From: an uncultured Trueperaceae bacterium
GTDB lineage: Bacteria > Deinococcota > Deinococci > Deinococcales > Trueperaceae
Length of the DNA stretch: 64,000 nt
Reading direction: 5' to 3'
Assembly (NCBI GenBank): GCA_937907415.1
Contig: CALCHY010000048.1
Location: 1 to 64,000, forward strand
The notes under the pieces were generated by a model that worked only from the letters and a program-made list of their open reading frames with translations, was not told where the DNA came from and did not search any database. Of this stretch, positions 7,874 to 16,005 are shown one piece after another. The number at the start of each line of letters is the position of its first letter. Position 1 is the first letter of the stretch. The position numbers and the translations under genes are program-made.

Positions 7874-8935
7874 TCAGACTCCCCTCGCGCCGCGTAGTGC
7901 TAGGCCGTAGGCGGTCAGGGCGGTGCTCGTGAGTTGGTCGGGCAGGGGCGGCTCGTGAATGGTGAGGTTGAGGCCCTCGAGGGCGTTGGTGATGCTGTTG
8001 TGGAGGACGCCTCCGGTCAGGACGAGTCGCTGCAGGTGGAGCGTGTCCTTCATGCGCGGGACGTACTCGAGGGTGGCGATGATGTCGCGATTGATGCCGT
8101 CGACGGCGCTCTGTTTTCCGTTGGCGAGGTCGGCGGCCGCGTAAGGGAGGCTGCGGGCGAGGTGGACGATGTTGTCGATGATCACGGTGAGGTTGGCGTA
8201 CCGCTCTCCGATGTCGAGGACCATCTCGTCCTTGTGGGTGAGCTTGTGGTGTTGGAGGGCGCGTAGGGTGGCGATGGCGCGGGGTTCGATTACGCCGAGG
8301 CGTATGCCGGCCACCTTGGCCACCCGCATGAGCTTGAGCACGTGCGCGTTTGGTGTGGCGGCCACAATGAACGACCTCGGGCCGCCCCCTCGCACGCCCC
8401 TCCCCTTTTCCTTGTTGCGTTCTTGGGGCTGCTCTTGGGCTTCTGTCGCCTCGGGCGCAACCCCGTTAGTTCCGGCCTCGTTCTTGTTCGTGCCGCGCCG
8501 CGGCTTTCTTGCCTTCTTCGGCTTGGGCTTGCGCTTCTCGGTGGGAGCGAAGCTGATGGCGGCGTCTGCTAGCGAGTACGGCAGGCTCTTTGTGGCCTCG
8601 TATCGCACCGCGCTCTTGAGTTCCTTGGCGGGCATGGGTGGGAACGCGAGGAGGCGCAGGGCAGTGTGCTGCGCTGGTGGGTGCGTGACGTAGTAGGCGT
8701 TCTTGATGCCGCTGGCGCGCAGGGCGTCGGCGAGCTTGCGGGAGAACTCGCGCTCGTCGATGATCTCGCCGTTCTCTACGATCCCTGGCGGGAGGGGGTG
8801 GTCGTGGATGGCGGTGAGGGTGTCCGTGCCGGGTTGGACGTGCGCGAGGCGCAGGAGGCGGTCTTGGATGTCGAGGCCTGCTGCGTATGTGGGGTTGAAC
8901 AGGAGTCGGTGTAAGAGGGTGTGTTGGGTGCTCAT
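7874..8935 (-). CDS. pilM: Actin-like pilus protein PilM with a basic insertion
   Basis: 353 residues of the PilM/FtsA-like actin fold: phosphate loop AAGLDIQDRLLRLAHV, second segment EMVLDIGERYANLTVIID, and adenosine-site segment LVLTGGVLH near the C-terminus. The unusual part is residues 130-190, where KRKPKPKKARKPRRG and a Glu/Gln/Gly-rich stretch interrupt the fold, probably as a flexible cytoplasmic loop. It should sit at the inner membrane, bind the PilN N-terminus and nucleotide, and connect to PilB. It lies 18 bases downstream of the thioredoxin-like gene. Shine-Dalgarno is poor. Confidence 0.9.
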   Translation of the reverse strand: MSTQHTLLHRLLFNPTYAAGLDIQDRLLRLAHVQPGTDTLTAIHDHPLPPGIVENGEIIDEREFSRKLADALRASGIKNAYYVTHPPAQHTALRLLAFPPMPAKELKSAVRYEATKSLPYSLADAAISFAPTEKRKPKPKKARKPRRGTNKNEAGTNGVAPEATEAQEQPQERNKEKGRGVRGGGPRSFIVAATPNAHVLKLMRVAKVAGIRLGVIEPRAIATLRALQHHKLTHKDEMVLDIGERYANLTVIIDNIVHLARSLPYAAADLANGKQSAVDGINRDIIATLEYVPRMKDTLHLQRLVLTGGVLHNSITNALEGLNLTIHEPPLPDQLTSTALTAYGLALRGARGV

Positions 8936-8953
8936 GGAATGGCGGCTTCCGGG

Positions 8954-9580
8954 TTAGTTGGGCCGGACTTCGGGCCAGGGGGTTTCGGTGCCGTCGATGA
9001 AGACGGCGGGCACACCGCGCACGCCGGTGGTCTTGAAGGCGGTGTTGGCGCGTTCTTGCGCGGCGCCGGCGTCGATGCACGTTTGGAGGGCGACCTCGTC
9101 GGCGTGCTGAGCGCCGAGCGCGCGAGCGTGCTGGGTCCAGTGGTTGGTGTCGCCGCCGGGGGTCTTGAGGTCGGGGAGGATCCGTAGGGCGGCTTGGGGG
9201 CCGGCCAGCTCGGCGACGCAGTTGTAGGCGGCGCCTTTGATGGTGCTCTTCTCGTTGAGGAAGGCGGCGGCGGTGACGTTGAGTTGCGCTTGTCCTGCCT
9301 TGGCTTGCTCGAGGATGGTGGCGTAGGCGTCGCCGCTGAGGAACTGGTTGCAGTAGGGGCACTCGAAGTCGACCACGATGTCGTAGCGGGGGCCGCTACT
9401 GCCGAGCGTGGGTTGCTGCTGGAGCAACACGAGCTCGGGGGCTACTGCTTGGGCCTGGGTGTCGGCTCCGGTCTGCGTGATGGCGTAAGCGATCACGCCG
9501 GCGAGTAGGACGGCGAGGAAGGCGATCAGTTGGGCTGTGCGGGGGCGGCGGGAGCGGGGAGCAGGGTCGGTTCTCGTCAT
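8954..9580 (-). CDS. Membrane-anchored DsbA-like thiol oxidoreductase
   Basis: 208 residues: one N-terminal membrane anchor (about 18-36, LIAFLAVLLAGVIAYAIT), then a DsbA-type thioredoxin fold with active site CPYC (DFECPYCNQF) and the cis-Pro loop GVPAVFIDG near the C-terminus. Between them lies the helical insertion with two more cysteines (YNCVAEL, LQTCIDAG). Family knowledge places it outside the inner membrane as a disulfide oxidase or isomerase. It is the first gene of the pilM-N-O-Q operon, and several pilus proteins here are cysteine-bearing (pilins, the two giant minor pilins), so a role in their oxidative folding is a reasonable inference. Confidence 0.88.
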   Translation of the reverse strand: MTRTDPAPRSRRPRTAQLIAFLAVLLAGVIAYAITQTGADTQAQAVAPELVLLQQQPTLGSSGPRYDIVVDFECPYCNQFLSGDAYATILEQAKAGQAQLNVTAAAFLNEKSTIKGAAYNCVAELAGPQAALRILPDLKTPGGDTNHWTQHARALGAQHADEVALQTCIDAGAAQERANTAFKTTGVRGVPAVFIDGTETPWPEVRPN

Positions 9581-10149
9581 TTCATTCTCTAGCTTATCGC
9601 ATTAGGCCGCTACCGTCCTTCCGGACCCACACAAGGTGTTAGGACCACTAATGCTGTGCTTTTAGTCCGATTATTCCGGAAACCTCTTCTGCTAGTCCGG
9701 AAACCTCCGCGGAAGCAGGATCAATCAGCCGTAGCATTGGGTTGTGAGAGCTTCCTATTTTGAATGGTGCAAGTGCCGCCTACTGGGGTATGAGCCTTAA
9801 GAAGCGACGCGGTGCTCCAGGCGCTTGTTGTGATCGCTGATCCCGATTCGTGATTCCGAGATTGGGGGCGTCAGGATGTTTCGGTGTGTGGATATGGTCG
9901 GTAGGGCTGAACTCTGAGGCCCGCCGTGGCCGGTTCGGATGATGGGCATGGAAAGCCCCGGGCTTCGCCGCGGTGGTGGACCGGAGAGGAAGGGACCTGA
10001 ACCTATGGGAGCAGTATAGCTGCCTGACGGGAGCCTAGGGTGGAAAATATAGATGAGGAGATCCGTGAGGGTCTGCGCCAGCTGTCGGGTGGTGAAGAGG
10101 CGAGCGTCGACCTGGAGTTCACCCGCTTTGATGGACAGGTTGGGACTTA

Positions 10150-10296
10150 ACATCGGCGGCTTGCGGTTGGGCCAGTTCTCTCCTATCAAACTCTAACGGG
10201 GCTAGTTAGTCGAGACTTGAGTGGCGGCGGGTGCGGTTATAGAAGACCTCGATGCAATCAAGATGGCGGCTTTCAGCCTGCGCCAACGCGTCCTAC
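10150..10296 (-). pseudogene. IS3-family transposase (OrfB) C-terminal remnant
   Basis: Minus-strand reading gives AQAESRHLDCIEVFYNRTRR, then HSSLD, a stop, and LAPLEFDRRE. This matches the conserved end of IS3 OrfB transposases (YIE-x-FYN-RRRHS-x-LGY-x-SP-x-FE). A second stop lies upstream (near 10293), so the copy is a degraded fragment. Its presence beside the STAND NTPase gene suggests the island arrived or was reshaped by mobile DNA. Confidence 0.75.
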
Positions 10297-10339
10297 TGAC
10301 GGCATGAAACAGCACGCAAAGTGCGGGAGAGCCACCTAA

Positions 10340-10417
10340 GCGGGGGAAGTCCAGACCGTCATCAAGTTGGCTGCTGCCCTGAACGTGCCCTGGTTCATTC
10401 GCAGCGACTTCGACTGA
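10340..10417 (+). pseudogene. Remnant of an XRE-like HTH protein C-terminus
   Basis: Plus-strand frame opened after a TAA encodes GEVQTVIKLAAALNVPWF and ends at a TGA at 10415-10417. The phrase resembles the last helices of XRE/Cro-type HTH domains (VIKLAAALNVP). Too short to be a gene; resemblance only. Confidence 0.35.
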
Positions 10418-10485
10418 GTCCAGATTCCAACTTTACGAAGGGGGCGTCGCATAGGTGCTTGGTTACACTGATGCAGGGGGTGGAA

Positions 10486-13400
10486 ATGGATCCATCACTC
10501 GAACTCGGCATCCTGGTTGAGCTCGGGAAGTTGGTTTTTGCGGTCATCAAGGACCGCCAGAAGGTAAGCAAGGCGCAGAGCAGAATCAGATCCCTGGTCG
10601 AGATTCACTTCGCGCCGCACCAGGAACTCGTACTCAACGAAGTTCTTGAGCACCCCGACGTCGTACAGGAGCTGCTCAGGATTTCCCCAACCAACCAGGA
10701 CGTCATTCTCGCCCACTTCAAGGATGCATTCGAGGCTGCCGCGGGGCACACATGGGATGAGGGCGTCAGGCACAGGACCGAGACGTTCCTTCGTGGGTTC
10801 ATGGAAGTGCTGGTGGACATCGGGTATCGAACGAGTCAGGCGGCTACAGCGCTACTCCAAGGGGACATAACTAGGGTCGAGACGAGGGTCGAAGAGGCCG
10901 AAACTCGACGGTCATCGTCAGAGAAGCAATTCGCCGCTCAGCTTTCTAGGATTGAGGAGAACCAACGGCTATCACTCGCCCGCAGCGACTTTGAGGAGTA
11001 CCTTGAGAGGGCCGTTTCGGCCAGCGGAGACAGATATAAGCCTGAGCAGAACGTGGCAATTGACGACCTCAAGGAAGTATTCGCAGCACTCACGCGAGGG
11101 GCTAAGCACCTCGAGCAACTGTATGAGGCCCGGGAGCGCGTCAATAGTCTCCGCCTCGACGCGCAGCGAGCGCTCGGCAACGAAACCGCGTCGGATCGTC
11201 ATGGCGCTCTCAAGACCCTTACTGAGGCTCTGGACTCCATTGTCAACAAGCTGAACCCGGGTGATCAGGAGCTAGTCCCCGTAGACCTGGTGACTCAGCA
11301 GATCGACGCTGCGATTAAGTCCCTACGTGAGCTGCGGGCTATCAAGTCCACGATCTACGAACATGATCCATATCGTCCCGATGCGATACTCCAGCGCCTA
11401 TCGCTCTTCCTCAAGAAGGAAGCGCTTGCCAACGAGTCGCTCGTGGGCCTAGTGGGTGAAGCGGGTGTGGGCAAGACCCACTATCTCCTCCAGTGGGCGC
11501 GTGAGACCCTTGCCGAGGGTGGTCTCGCTATAATCATCCCGGCTTCCAGTCTGAAGCTAGAGTCTACTCTTGGGCAGACACTGCTTACGTTCTTCGGGCT
11601 CGGCCATAGGTGGTCCGAAAAGGACATGCTTCAAGCCTTGTCGGACGTCGCAATTAAGTCGGGCCGCCGTCTACTCATCGCCGTCGATGCGATCAATGAG
11701 GCTAACGAGGCTGGACGTTGGCGAGCGGCGCTGCCAGTATTTTGCAGCACCTTGAAGAGCTATCCCTGGCTACGCATGGTCGTAAGCTACCGGCCGACAA
11801 ATAGGCCCGAGCTGTTCCGGAACGCTGAGGATATCCAGGAGATTGCGCATCCTGGGTTCCGGAACAACGAGGAGGCAGCGCTAGAGGTCCTTTGTCGGCA
11901 CTATGGGATTGAATACGCTTCGCTGCCACCATTTGCCCCGGAGTTCGCCAATCCACTCTTCGTTACCCTCGCGTTGAGGAGCCTCCGTTCGCTTGGCCAG
12001 GTTCGATGGCAGAGGGGCCTTAGGGGCTTTTCTCAGGTCTACAACGCCTTTCTCGAGGCTGCAAATCACCGAATTTCCTACGACTTGGACATAGATGAGA
12101 GCGCCGCCCCAGTTCGTCGTGCGGTTGAAGCCTTTGCGCAACGCATGGCCGAAGCCCTGCACGGCCATAGCCGTTGGCATTACTTCTTGCCGGAGGCGGA
12201 GGCCAAGTCAATCGTTGATGAAGCGTGGCCCTCGCGATCCACGGAGCGGTACTCAGAGAGCCTATATAAGGCCCTTCTCGACGAGCACATTCTCAAGCGC
12301 TTTGAAGCCTACGATTACGCCAACGAATCAACAATCGACGTGGTCGGTTTTGCCTTTCAACGGTTTGCCGACCATCAAGTTGCGGCCGAACTTCTCGACG
12401 CGTACTTCGATGATTCGGTCACGGCTACTGACCTGAATACAGCCTTCGGACCGACGGGCTTGATTCCGCTTGAGGATGCACCAGAGGGCGTGCTCACAGC
12501 CCTAGCCATCCAGGTCCCAGAGCGCTTCGGTGTCGAGATACTGGAGATTGAACAGCCTACCTATGTGTGGCAACGGGATCAGGTCAGGCGAGCCGTAATC
12601 GAGAGTTTCAAGTGGAGGAACGTTGCCGCCTTTCCCGAACGCAAGGACCTCATCGAACTGATAAATGGCCGCCTGGGTGGTGTGACCGACGAGCTTCTCG
12701 AGGTGTTCCTAGAGGTGAGCGTCGTGCCGGATCACCCTCTGAACGCAAGTTACACGAGCCGTTGGCTCATGAAAATGTCCATGGCCGAACGCGACGTGAT
12801 GTGGACCCTGAATATCAACAGGCTCGAAGGAGCTGTTGCTCGTATCATCTCCTGGGCGCGACACGGGAATGTCGGTGGGCTCAGGTCTGAAGAGGCCATG
12901 TTGGCGGGTATCATCTTGAGCTGGCTCCTGACCGCATCTCATCGGGAAGTTCGTGACCGCGCAACGAAGGCCCTGGTCCACGTCCTTGAGAGCCATCCCT
13001 CGCTAGCCGTGCCACTCCTGGAGCACTTTCGGAACTGCAGCGACCCCTATGTCCGCGAGCGCTTGTTTGCAGCAGTGTATGGAGCGTTTCTTCGCCGACC
13101 GAGCCCTGACCTTAGGGGTGCGGCCAACTGGTTCCTCGATAGATTCTTTGCTGGCGGCAAACCCTTCCCGCACCTCCGTATGCGCCACTACGCCCAAGCG
13201 CTGGTTGACCTAGCTATCCGCAGAGGGATCATCGACGATAAAACGATAAGAATTCACCGCCCCCCGTATGAGCCCCAAGTCGATCTAGCCACCGAAGAAG
13301 GTGGTACAGGGAAAGACCTAGAAGCCATCCTTGGGCAAGGAGAGGGGTCTCGCTTGATTGCTTCTTCCTTGCACTGTCCCATGGGCGACTTCGGCCGCTA

Positions 13401-14610
13401 CGTGGTTGGTTACGTGATCAATAGGGCTTGGGGAGGAAGCTACGGGGACTGCGGTGGCATGGTCGAGAACGCCTTGAAGTGGATGGCGACCAGAATCCTG
13501 GACTACGGGTACAAGGACGAGTGGTTCGCAGAGTTTGACAAGTCCTACGGGCGATCGTTCCGGAGCGGAGGGCCACTTGAGCGTGTCGGCAAGAAGTACC
13601 AGTGGCTCGCTTACCATGAGTACCTAGCTCATAAGACCGATAGCTCGCCAGAGATCCTTCTAGACGGGAGCAAGTGTGCTTATGCCGGCCCTTGGCAGTT
13701 CTGGGAGCGCGACATCGACCCATCCGCTCTACTTCCTATCTCCTGCAGCGCGGGGCCGATCTCCTTGCCGGCAGTTGAGCTGACACCCCTGGTGCCCCGC
13801 GAAAGCCCTTGGGATTGGCTTTCACATGATGCGGACGTGCCTGAAGCCGCTCGCTACATGACGGTCGCAGATGATGAGGGCTCCTTGTGGTACGCCATTC
13901 TTGCCAATGTCAAAGGGGGCGCCGAAGAGAGGGAAGTCTGGCTCCAGACACGAGCCTACCTAACGCATGACGCGGAGCGGGCAGCAAGGTGGATGGAGGG
14001 GCGGGACTTGACCGGACGTTGGCTCCCGAACTGGTTCGGGCCAGAAGTCCGCCAGGGCTTCGTCGCTGAGTACCCTTGGCACCCATCGTTTCAGGAAGCA
14101 GACGCATTGACTTCCGACTTCCTCTATCCGGACGTAGGGAGATATGACGACCCCATTCCTCCGGGCACACCCAAATTGCTATCTCTCTGGGCCGAGCTCG
14201 CTTGGGAATCGGCGCATGCGGACGAGTGCTCTGGTGAGCGCATTGTTCCCCTCTTCCCTTCGCCATGGCTTGTGAGGGAAGGAGGCCTGGTGCTGAACCA
14301 GAAAACCTGGGAATGGCACGACTCCGGGGGCCAACTCGTGGTCGTCTGTACCTCCGTAGTTGGCCAGGAGCTTAATCAAAGGCACACCGACGCCCTATTT
14401 GTAAGCGCGGCTTGGTTTGACGATTTCATAGCCTCTAGGCAGCTTGAGGTTATTTGGCTTGTCGCTGGGGAGAAAATGGTCCTAAGGCAGGATCATCGGG
14501 CGGCCGCTCCTATTGCGCCGTACCGACCCTTCGGCGCTGTCAGGTCCAAGCGCTTCAGCGAAGGGTCCTGGCACCAAAGCGGTTCTCAATGGATAAGACC
14601 CGCCGATTGA
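10486..14610 (+). CDS. Large STAND NTPase, AVAST-like antiphage protein
   Basis: 1374 residues. The frame is open from a GTG at 10321, but the ATG at 10486 is preceded by AGGGGG and starts a clean helical protein, so I prefer it. Residues 1-200 are helical with a coiled coil (about 125-165). Near 182 comes DRYKPEQNVAID, resembling a segment I associate with Avs/STAND defence NTPases. The P-loop domain has Walker A GEAGVGKTH (about 324), Walker B LLIAVDAINE (about 396) and a NACHT-type sensor MVVSYRP (about 431). Winged-helix-like and HEAT-like repeats fill 500-950, and a Trp/Tyr-rich C-terminal part (to 1374) may sense a ligand. No catalytic effector domain is recognisable at the N-terminus. 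Base composition is lower in GC than its neighbours, and transposase and HTH remnants flank it. Antiphage function is inferred. Confidence 0.8.
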   Translation: MDPSLELGILVELGKLVFAVIKDRQKVSKAQSRIRSLVEIHFAPHQELVLNEVLEHPDVVQELLRISPTNQDVILAHFKDAFEAAAGHTWDEGVRHRTETFLRGFMEVLVDIGYRTSQAATALLQGDITRVETRVEEAETRRSSSEKQFAAQLSRIEENQRLSLARSDFEEYLERAVSASGDRYKPEQNVAIDDLKEVFAALTRGAKHLEQLYEARERVNSLRLDAQRALGNETASDRHGALKTLTEALDSIVNKLNPGDQELVPVDLVTQQIDAAIKSLRELRAIKSTIYEHDPYRPDAILQRLSLFLKKEALANESLVGLVGEAGVGKTHYLLQWARETLAEGGLAIIIPASSLKLESTLGQTLLTFFGLGHRWSEKDMLQALSDVAIKSGRRLLIAVDAINEANEAGRWRAALPVFCSTLKSYPWLRMVVSYRPTNRPELFRNAEDIQEIAHPGFRNNEEAALEVLCRHYGIEYASLPPFAPEFANPLFVTLALRSLRSLGQVRWQRGLRGFSQVYNAFLEAANHRISYDLDIDESAAPVRRAVEAFAQRMAEALHGHSRWHYFLPEAEAKSIVDEAWPSRSTERYSESLYKALLDEHILKRFEAYDYANESTIDVVGFAFQRFADHQVAAELLDAYFDDSVTATDLNTAFGPTGLIPLEDAPEGVLTALAIQVPERFGVEILEIEQPTYVWQRDQVRRAVIESFKWRNVAAFPERKDLIELINGRLGGVTDELLEVFLEVSVVPDHPLNASYTSRWLMKMSMAERDVMWTLNINRLEGAVARIISWARHGNVGGLRSEEAMLAGIILSWLLTASHREVRDRATKALVHVLESHPSLAVPLLEHFRNCSDPYVRERLFAAVYGAFLRRPSPDLRGAANWFLDRFFAGGKPFPHLRMRHYAQALVDLAIRRGIIDDKTIRIHRPPYEPQVDLATEEGGTGKDLEAILGQGEGSRLIASSLHCPMGDFGRYVVGYVINRAWGGSYGDCGGMVENALKWMATRILDYGYKDEWFAEFDKSYGRSFRSGGPLERVGKKYQWLAYHEYLAHKTDSSPEILLDGSKCAYAGPWQFWERDIDPSALLPISCSAGPISLPAVELTPLVPRESPWDWLSHDADVPEAARYMTVADDEGSLWYAILANVKGGAEEREVWLQTRAYLTHDAERAARWMEGRDLTGRWLPNWFGPEVRQGFVAEYPWHPSFQEADALTSDFLYPDVGRYDDPIPPGTPKLLSLWAELAWESAHADECSGERIVPLFPSPWLVREGGLVLNQKTWEWHDSGGQLVVVCTSVVGQELNQRHTDALFVSAAWFDDFIASRQLEVIWLVAGEKMVLRQDHRAAAPIAPYRPFGAVRSKRFSEGSWHQSGSQWIRPAD

Positions 14611-15031
14611 CCGTTAAATGCTACGGCGAACTTCCGACAACCCCGAGGGGAACATCAAGCTTGCTAGCGCCGCGCGCTTCTAGTTCAGCCCGAATCTGCT
14701 CGAAGTGACCCATGCTCATCGAGCCTGACAAAATCGCCTTGAAGTCCTTGAACTACATCTCACATATTGACCTAGGAAGAGAGTTGGCTATTGAGAGTGG
14801 CGAGCACTCTGGAGGAAGTGGGAATCCTGCGCAGGTTTTGAGAATCTCACGTGCACGGTAATGAGACTACGTCCATCATGGTCGTCCGTGACGGTGTTTT
14901 CTCCGAAGTCAGTGCACCAGGTTCAAAGAATCAACACAAGGTGTGAGCTCCCATTTCGCGCAATTGATTCCTATATGGGCCGATTGGGATTTCGCTGACT
15001 GCTCTTTGCCCCTAGCCCAAACTCGGTCGAC
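14611..15031. other. 421-base interval, at most a tiny ORF
   Basis: Mostly featureless and lower in GC. An ATG at 14712 opens a 49-codon plus-strand frame (MLIEPDKIALKSLNYISHID, stop at 14861) without a good Shine-Dalgarno. It may be a gene relic at the right edge of the STAND NTPase island. Confidence 0.3.
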
Positions 15032-15568
15032 TCATAGCCCGCTGGGCACGTGAGAAATAATGACGGACCCAAGAGTTTTGCCATTGAGGATCGAGAAGTT
15101 CAACTTGACTGAGACAGCTGACCTGTACCACTCGGCCTTGATGATGTTGACGTCATCCATGAACATCGGGGGGATTATGGGTGCTACGTTGTCCTCTTGA
15201 GTCAAGGGTGGGCCGAAGTGGTCAATGAACGCTTGCAGTAAGCGCCGTACGGCGAATACCTCTTGGTCTTGGCGTCCCTCGGAAAAGGAGACGGCCTCGA
15301 TATGGCGGAGGCCTCCATCGACAAAGCCGAAGGAAGCAATCAATGGGACACCCGCAACGGTTGTCTTGAACCTGACATGAAACTCTACATTGGGCGGAAC
15401 GTTCCCTGAGCGTCCGGCTGGCACTTGCTGCTCGCTTCCGGGGACGGTAGCGAGGACTTCAGATATGCTCATGCCTGCGTGTGTACCGAACACGAACTCC
15501 TGGCCCAATGCTGCGCTGATAAGTGCAAAAAGAAAGAGGATGGCTCCGAGCTTTCGTGATTGTTTCAC
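15032..15568 (-). CDS. Secreted protein of unknown function
   Basis: 178 residues from a GTG at 15568 (GGGGAT upstream) with a clear signal peptide (LGAILFLFALISAALG, cut near residue 22). The mature part alternates strands and helices (VEFHVRFKTTVAGVPLIASF, VRRLLQAFIDHFGPP) and has no cysteines. The central segment, a strand pair followed by a helix ending in FGPP, resembles periplasmic proteins that model calcium- or lipid-binding beta sandwiches, but not closely enough to assign. It lies alone, between the NTPase island and the giant pilin operon, on the opposite strand to the NTPase. Confidence 0.65.
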   Translation of the reverse strand: MKQSRKLGAILFLFALISAALGQEFVFGTHAGMSISEVLATVPGSEQQVPAGRSGNVPPNVEFHVRFKTTVAGVPLIASFGFVDGGLRHIEAVSFSEGRQDQEVFAVRRLLQAFIDHFGPPLTQEDNVAPIIPPMFMDDVNIIKAEWYRSAVSVKLNFSILNGKTLGSVIISHVPSGL

Positions 15569-16005
15569 TCTATCCCCGCATTCCTAATTCACCCCAGGTT
15601 ATCAGCAGTAGTCATTACGGTTTCGGAAGAATCGTACGGTATGCGCGCGGTGAGAATCGTACTTAGCCCGGGTAGGTCAATGAGGCCTCTTTGAGCACTT
15701 GCCAGCTGATGTCAGCCTACCGCGCCCCTCTTCTGCCAAGCCAGCAAGTGTTCGAATCGCGATCTTTTCCAAAATTTCGAGTTCGCCATGCGTATGACAC
15801 TTTGACATTAGCGACGCGCTTGCGGTGGGCATCTACACCAGCCCCACCACGCCCTGCAGTGGCAAACACCAACACGAAGCCCGCCACGGATGCAAACAAT
15901 GCGCCATACTGTTGAACTTGGGCGAGTGCGCTCAGGGCAAAGAATCAATACAAGCCTCTCAGCCGTTTGTGCCAGCCGGGAGATAAGCCGTTGATTGCGT
16001 TTGCC
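15569..16005. other. 437-base interval without a supported gene
   Basis: Upstream region of the secreted-protein gene and downstream region of the giant pilin operon. Short frames exist on both strands but lack ribosome sites or recognisable sequence. No clear terminator for the operon was found. Confidence 0.5.

Larger units (their letters stand above)
9581..10485. other. 905-base non-coding interval with gene remnants
   Basis: No intact gene is supported here. It separates the pil operon from the STAND NTPase gene and contains an IS3-type transposase tail (10150-10296, minus) and an HTH-protein tail (10340-10417, plus). The first 200 bases show repeated CCGGAAACCTC-like motifs. A 130-codon minus-strand frame at 9797-10189 has no recognisable product. 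Confidence 0.6.

Noticed and set aside
9797..10189. 130-codon minus-strand frame between dsbA-like gene and the NTPase
   Set aside because: No ribosome site, runs across the IS3 fragment, and does not resemble a protein.
15741..15765. GTTCGAATC, like a tRNA T-loop
   Set aside because: No acceptor, D or anticodon stems can be folded around it.
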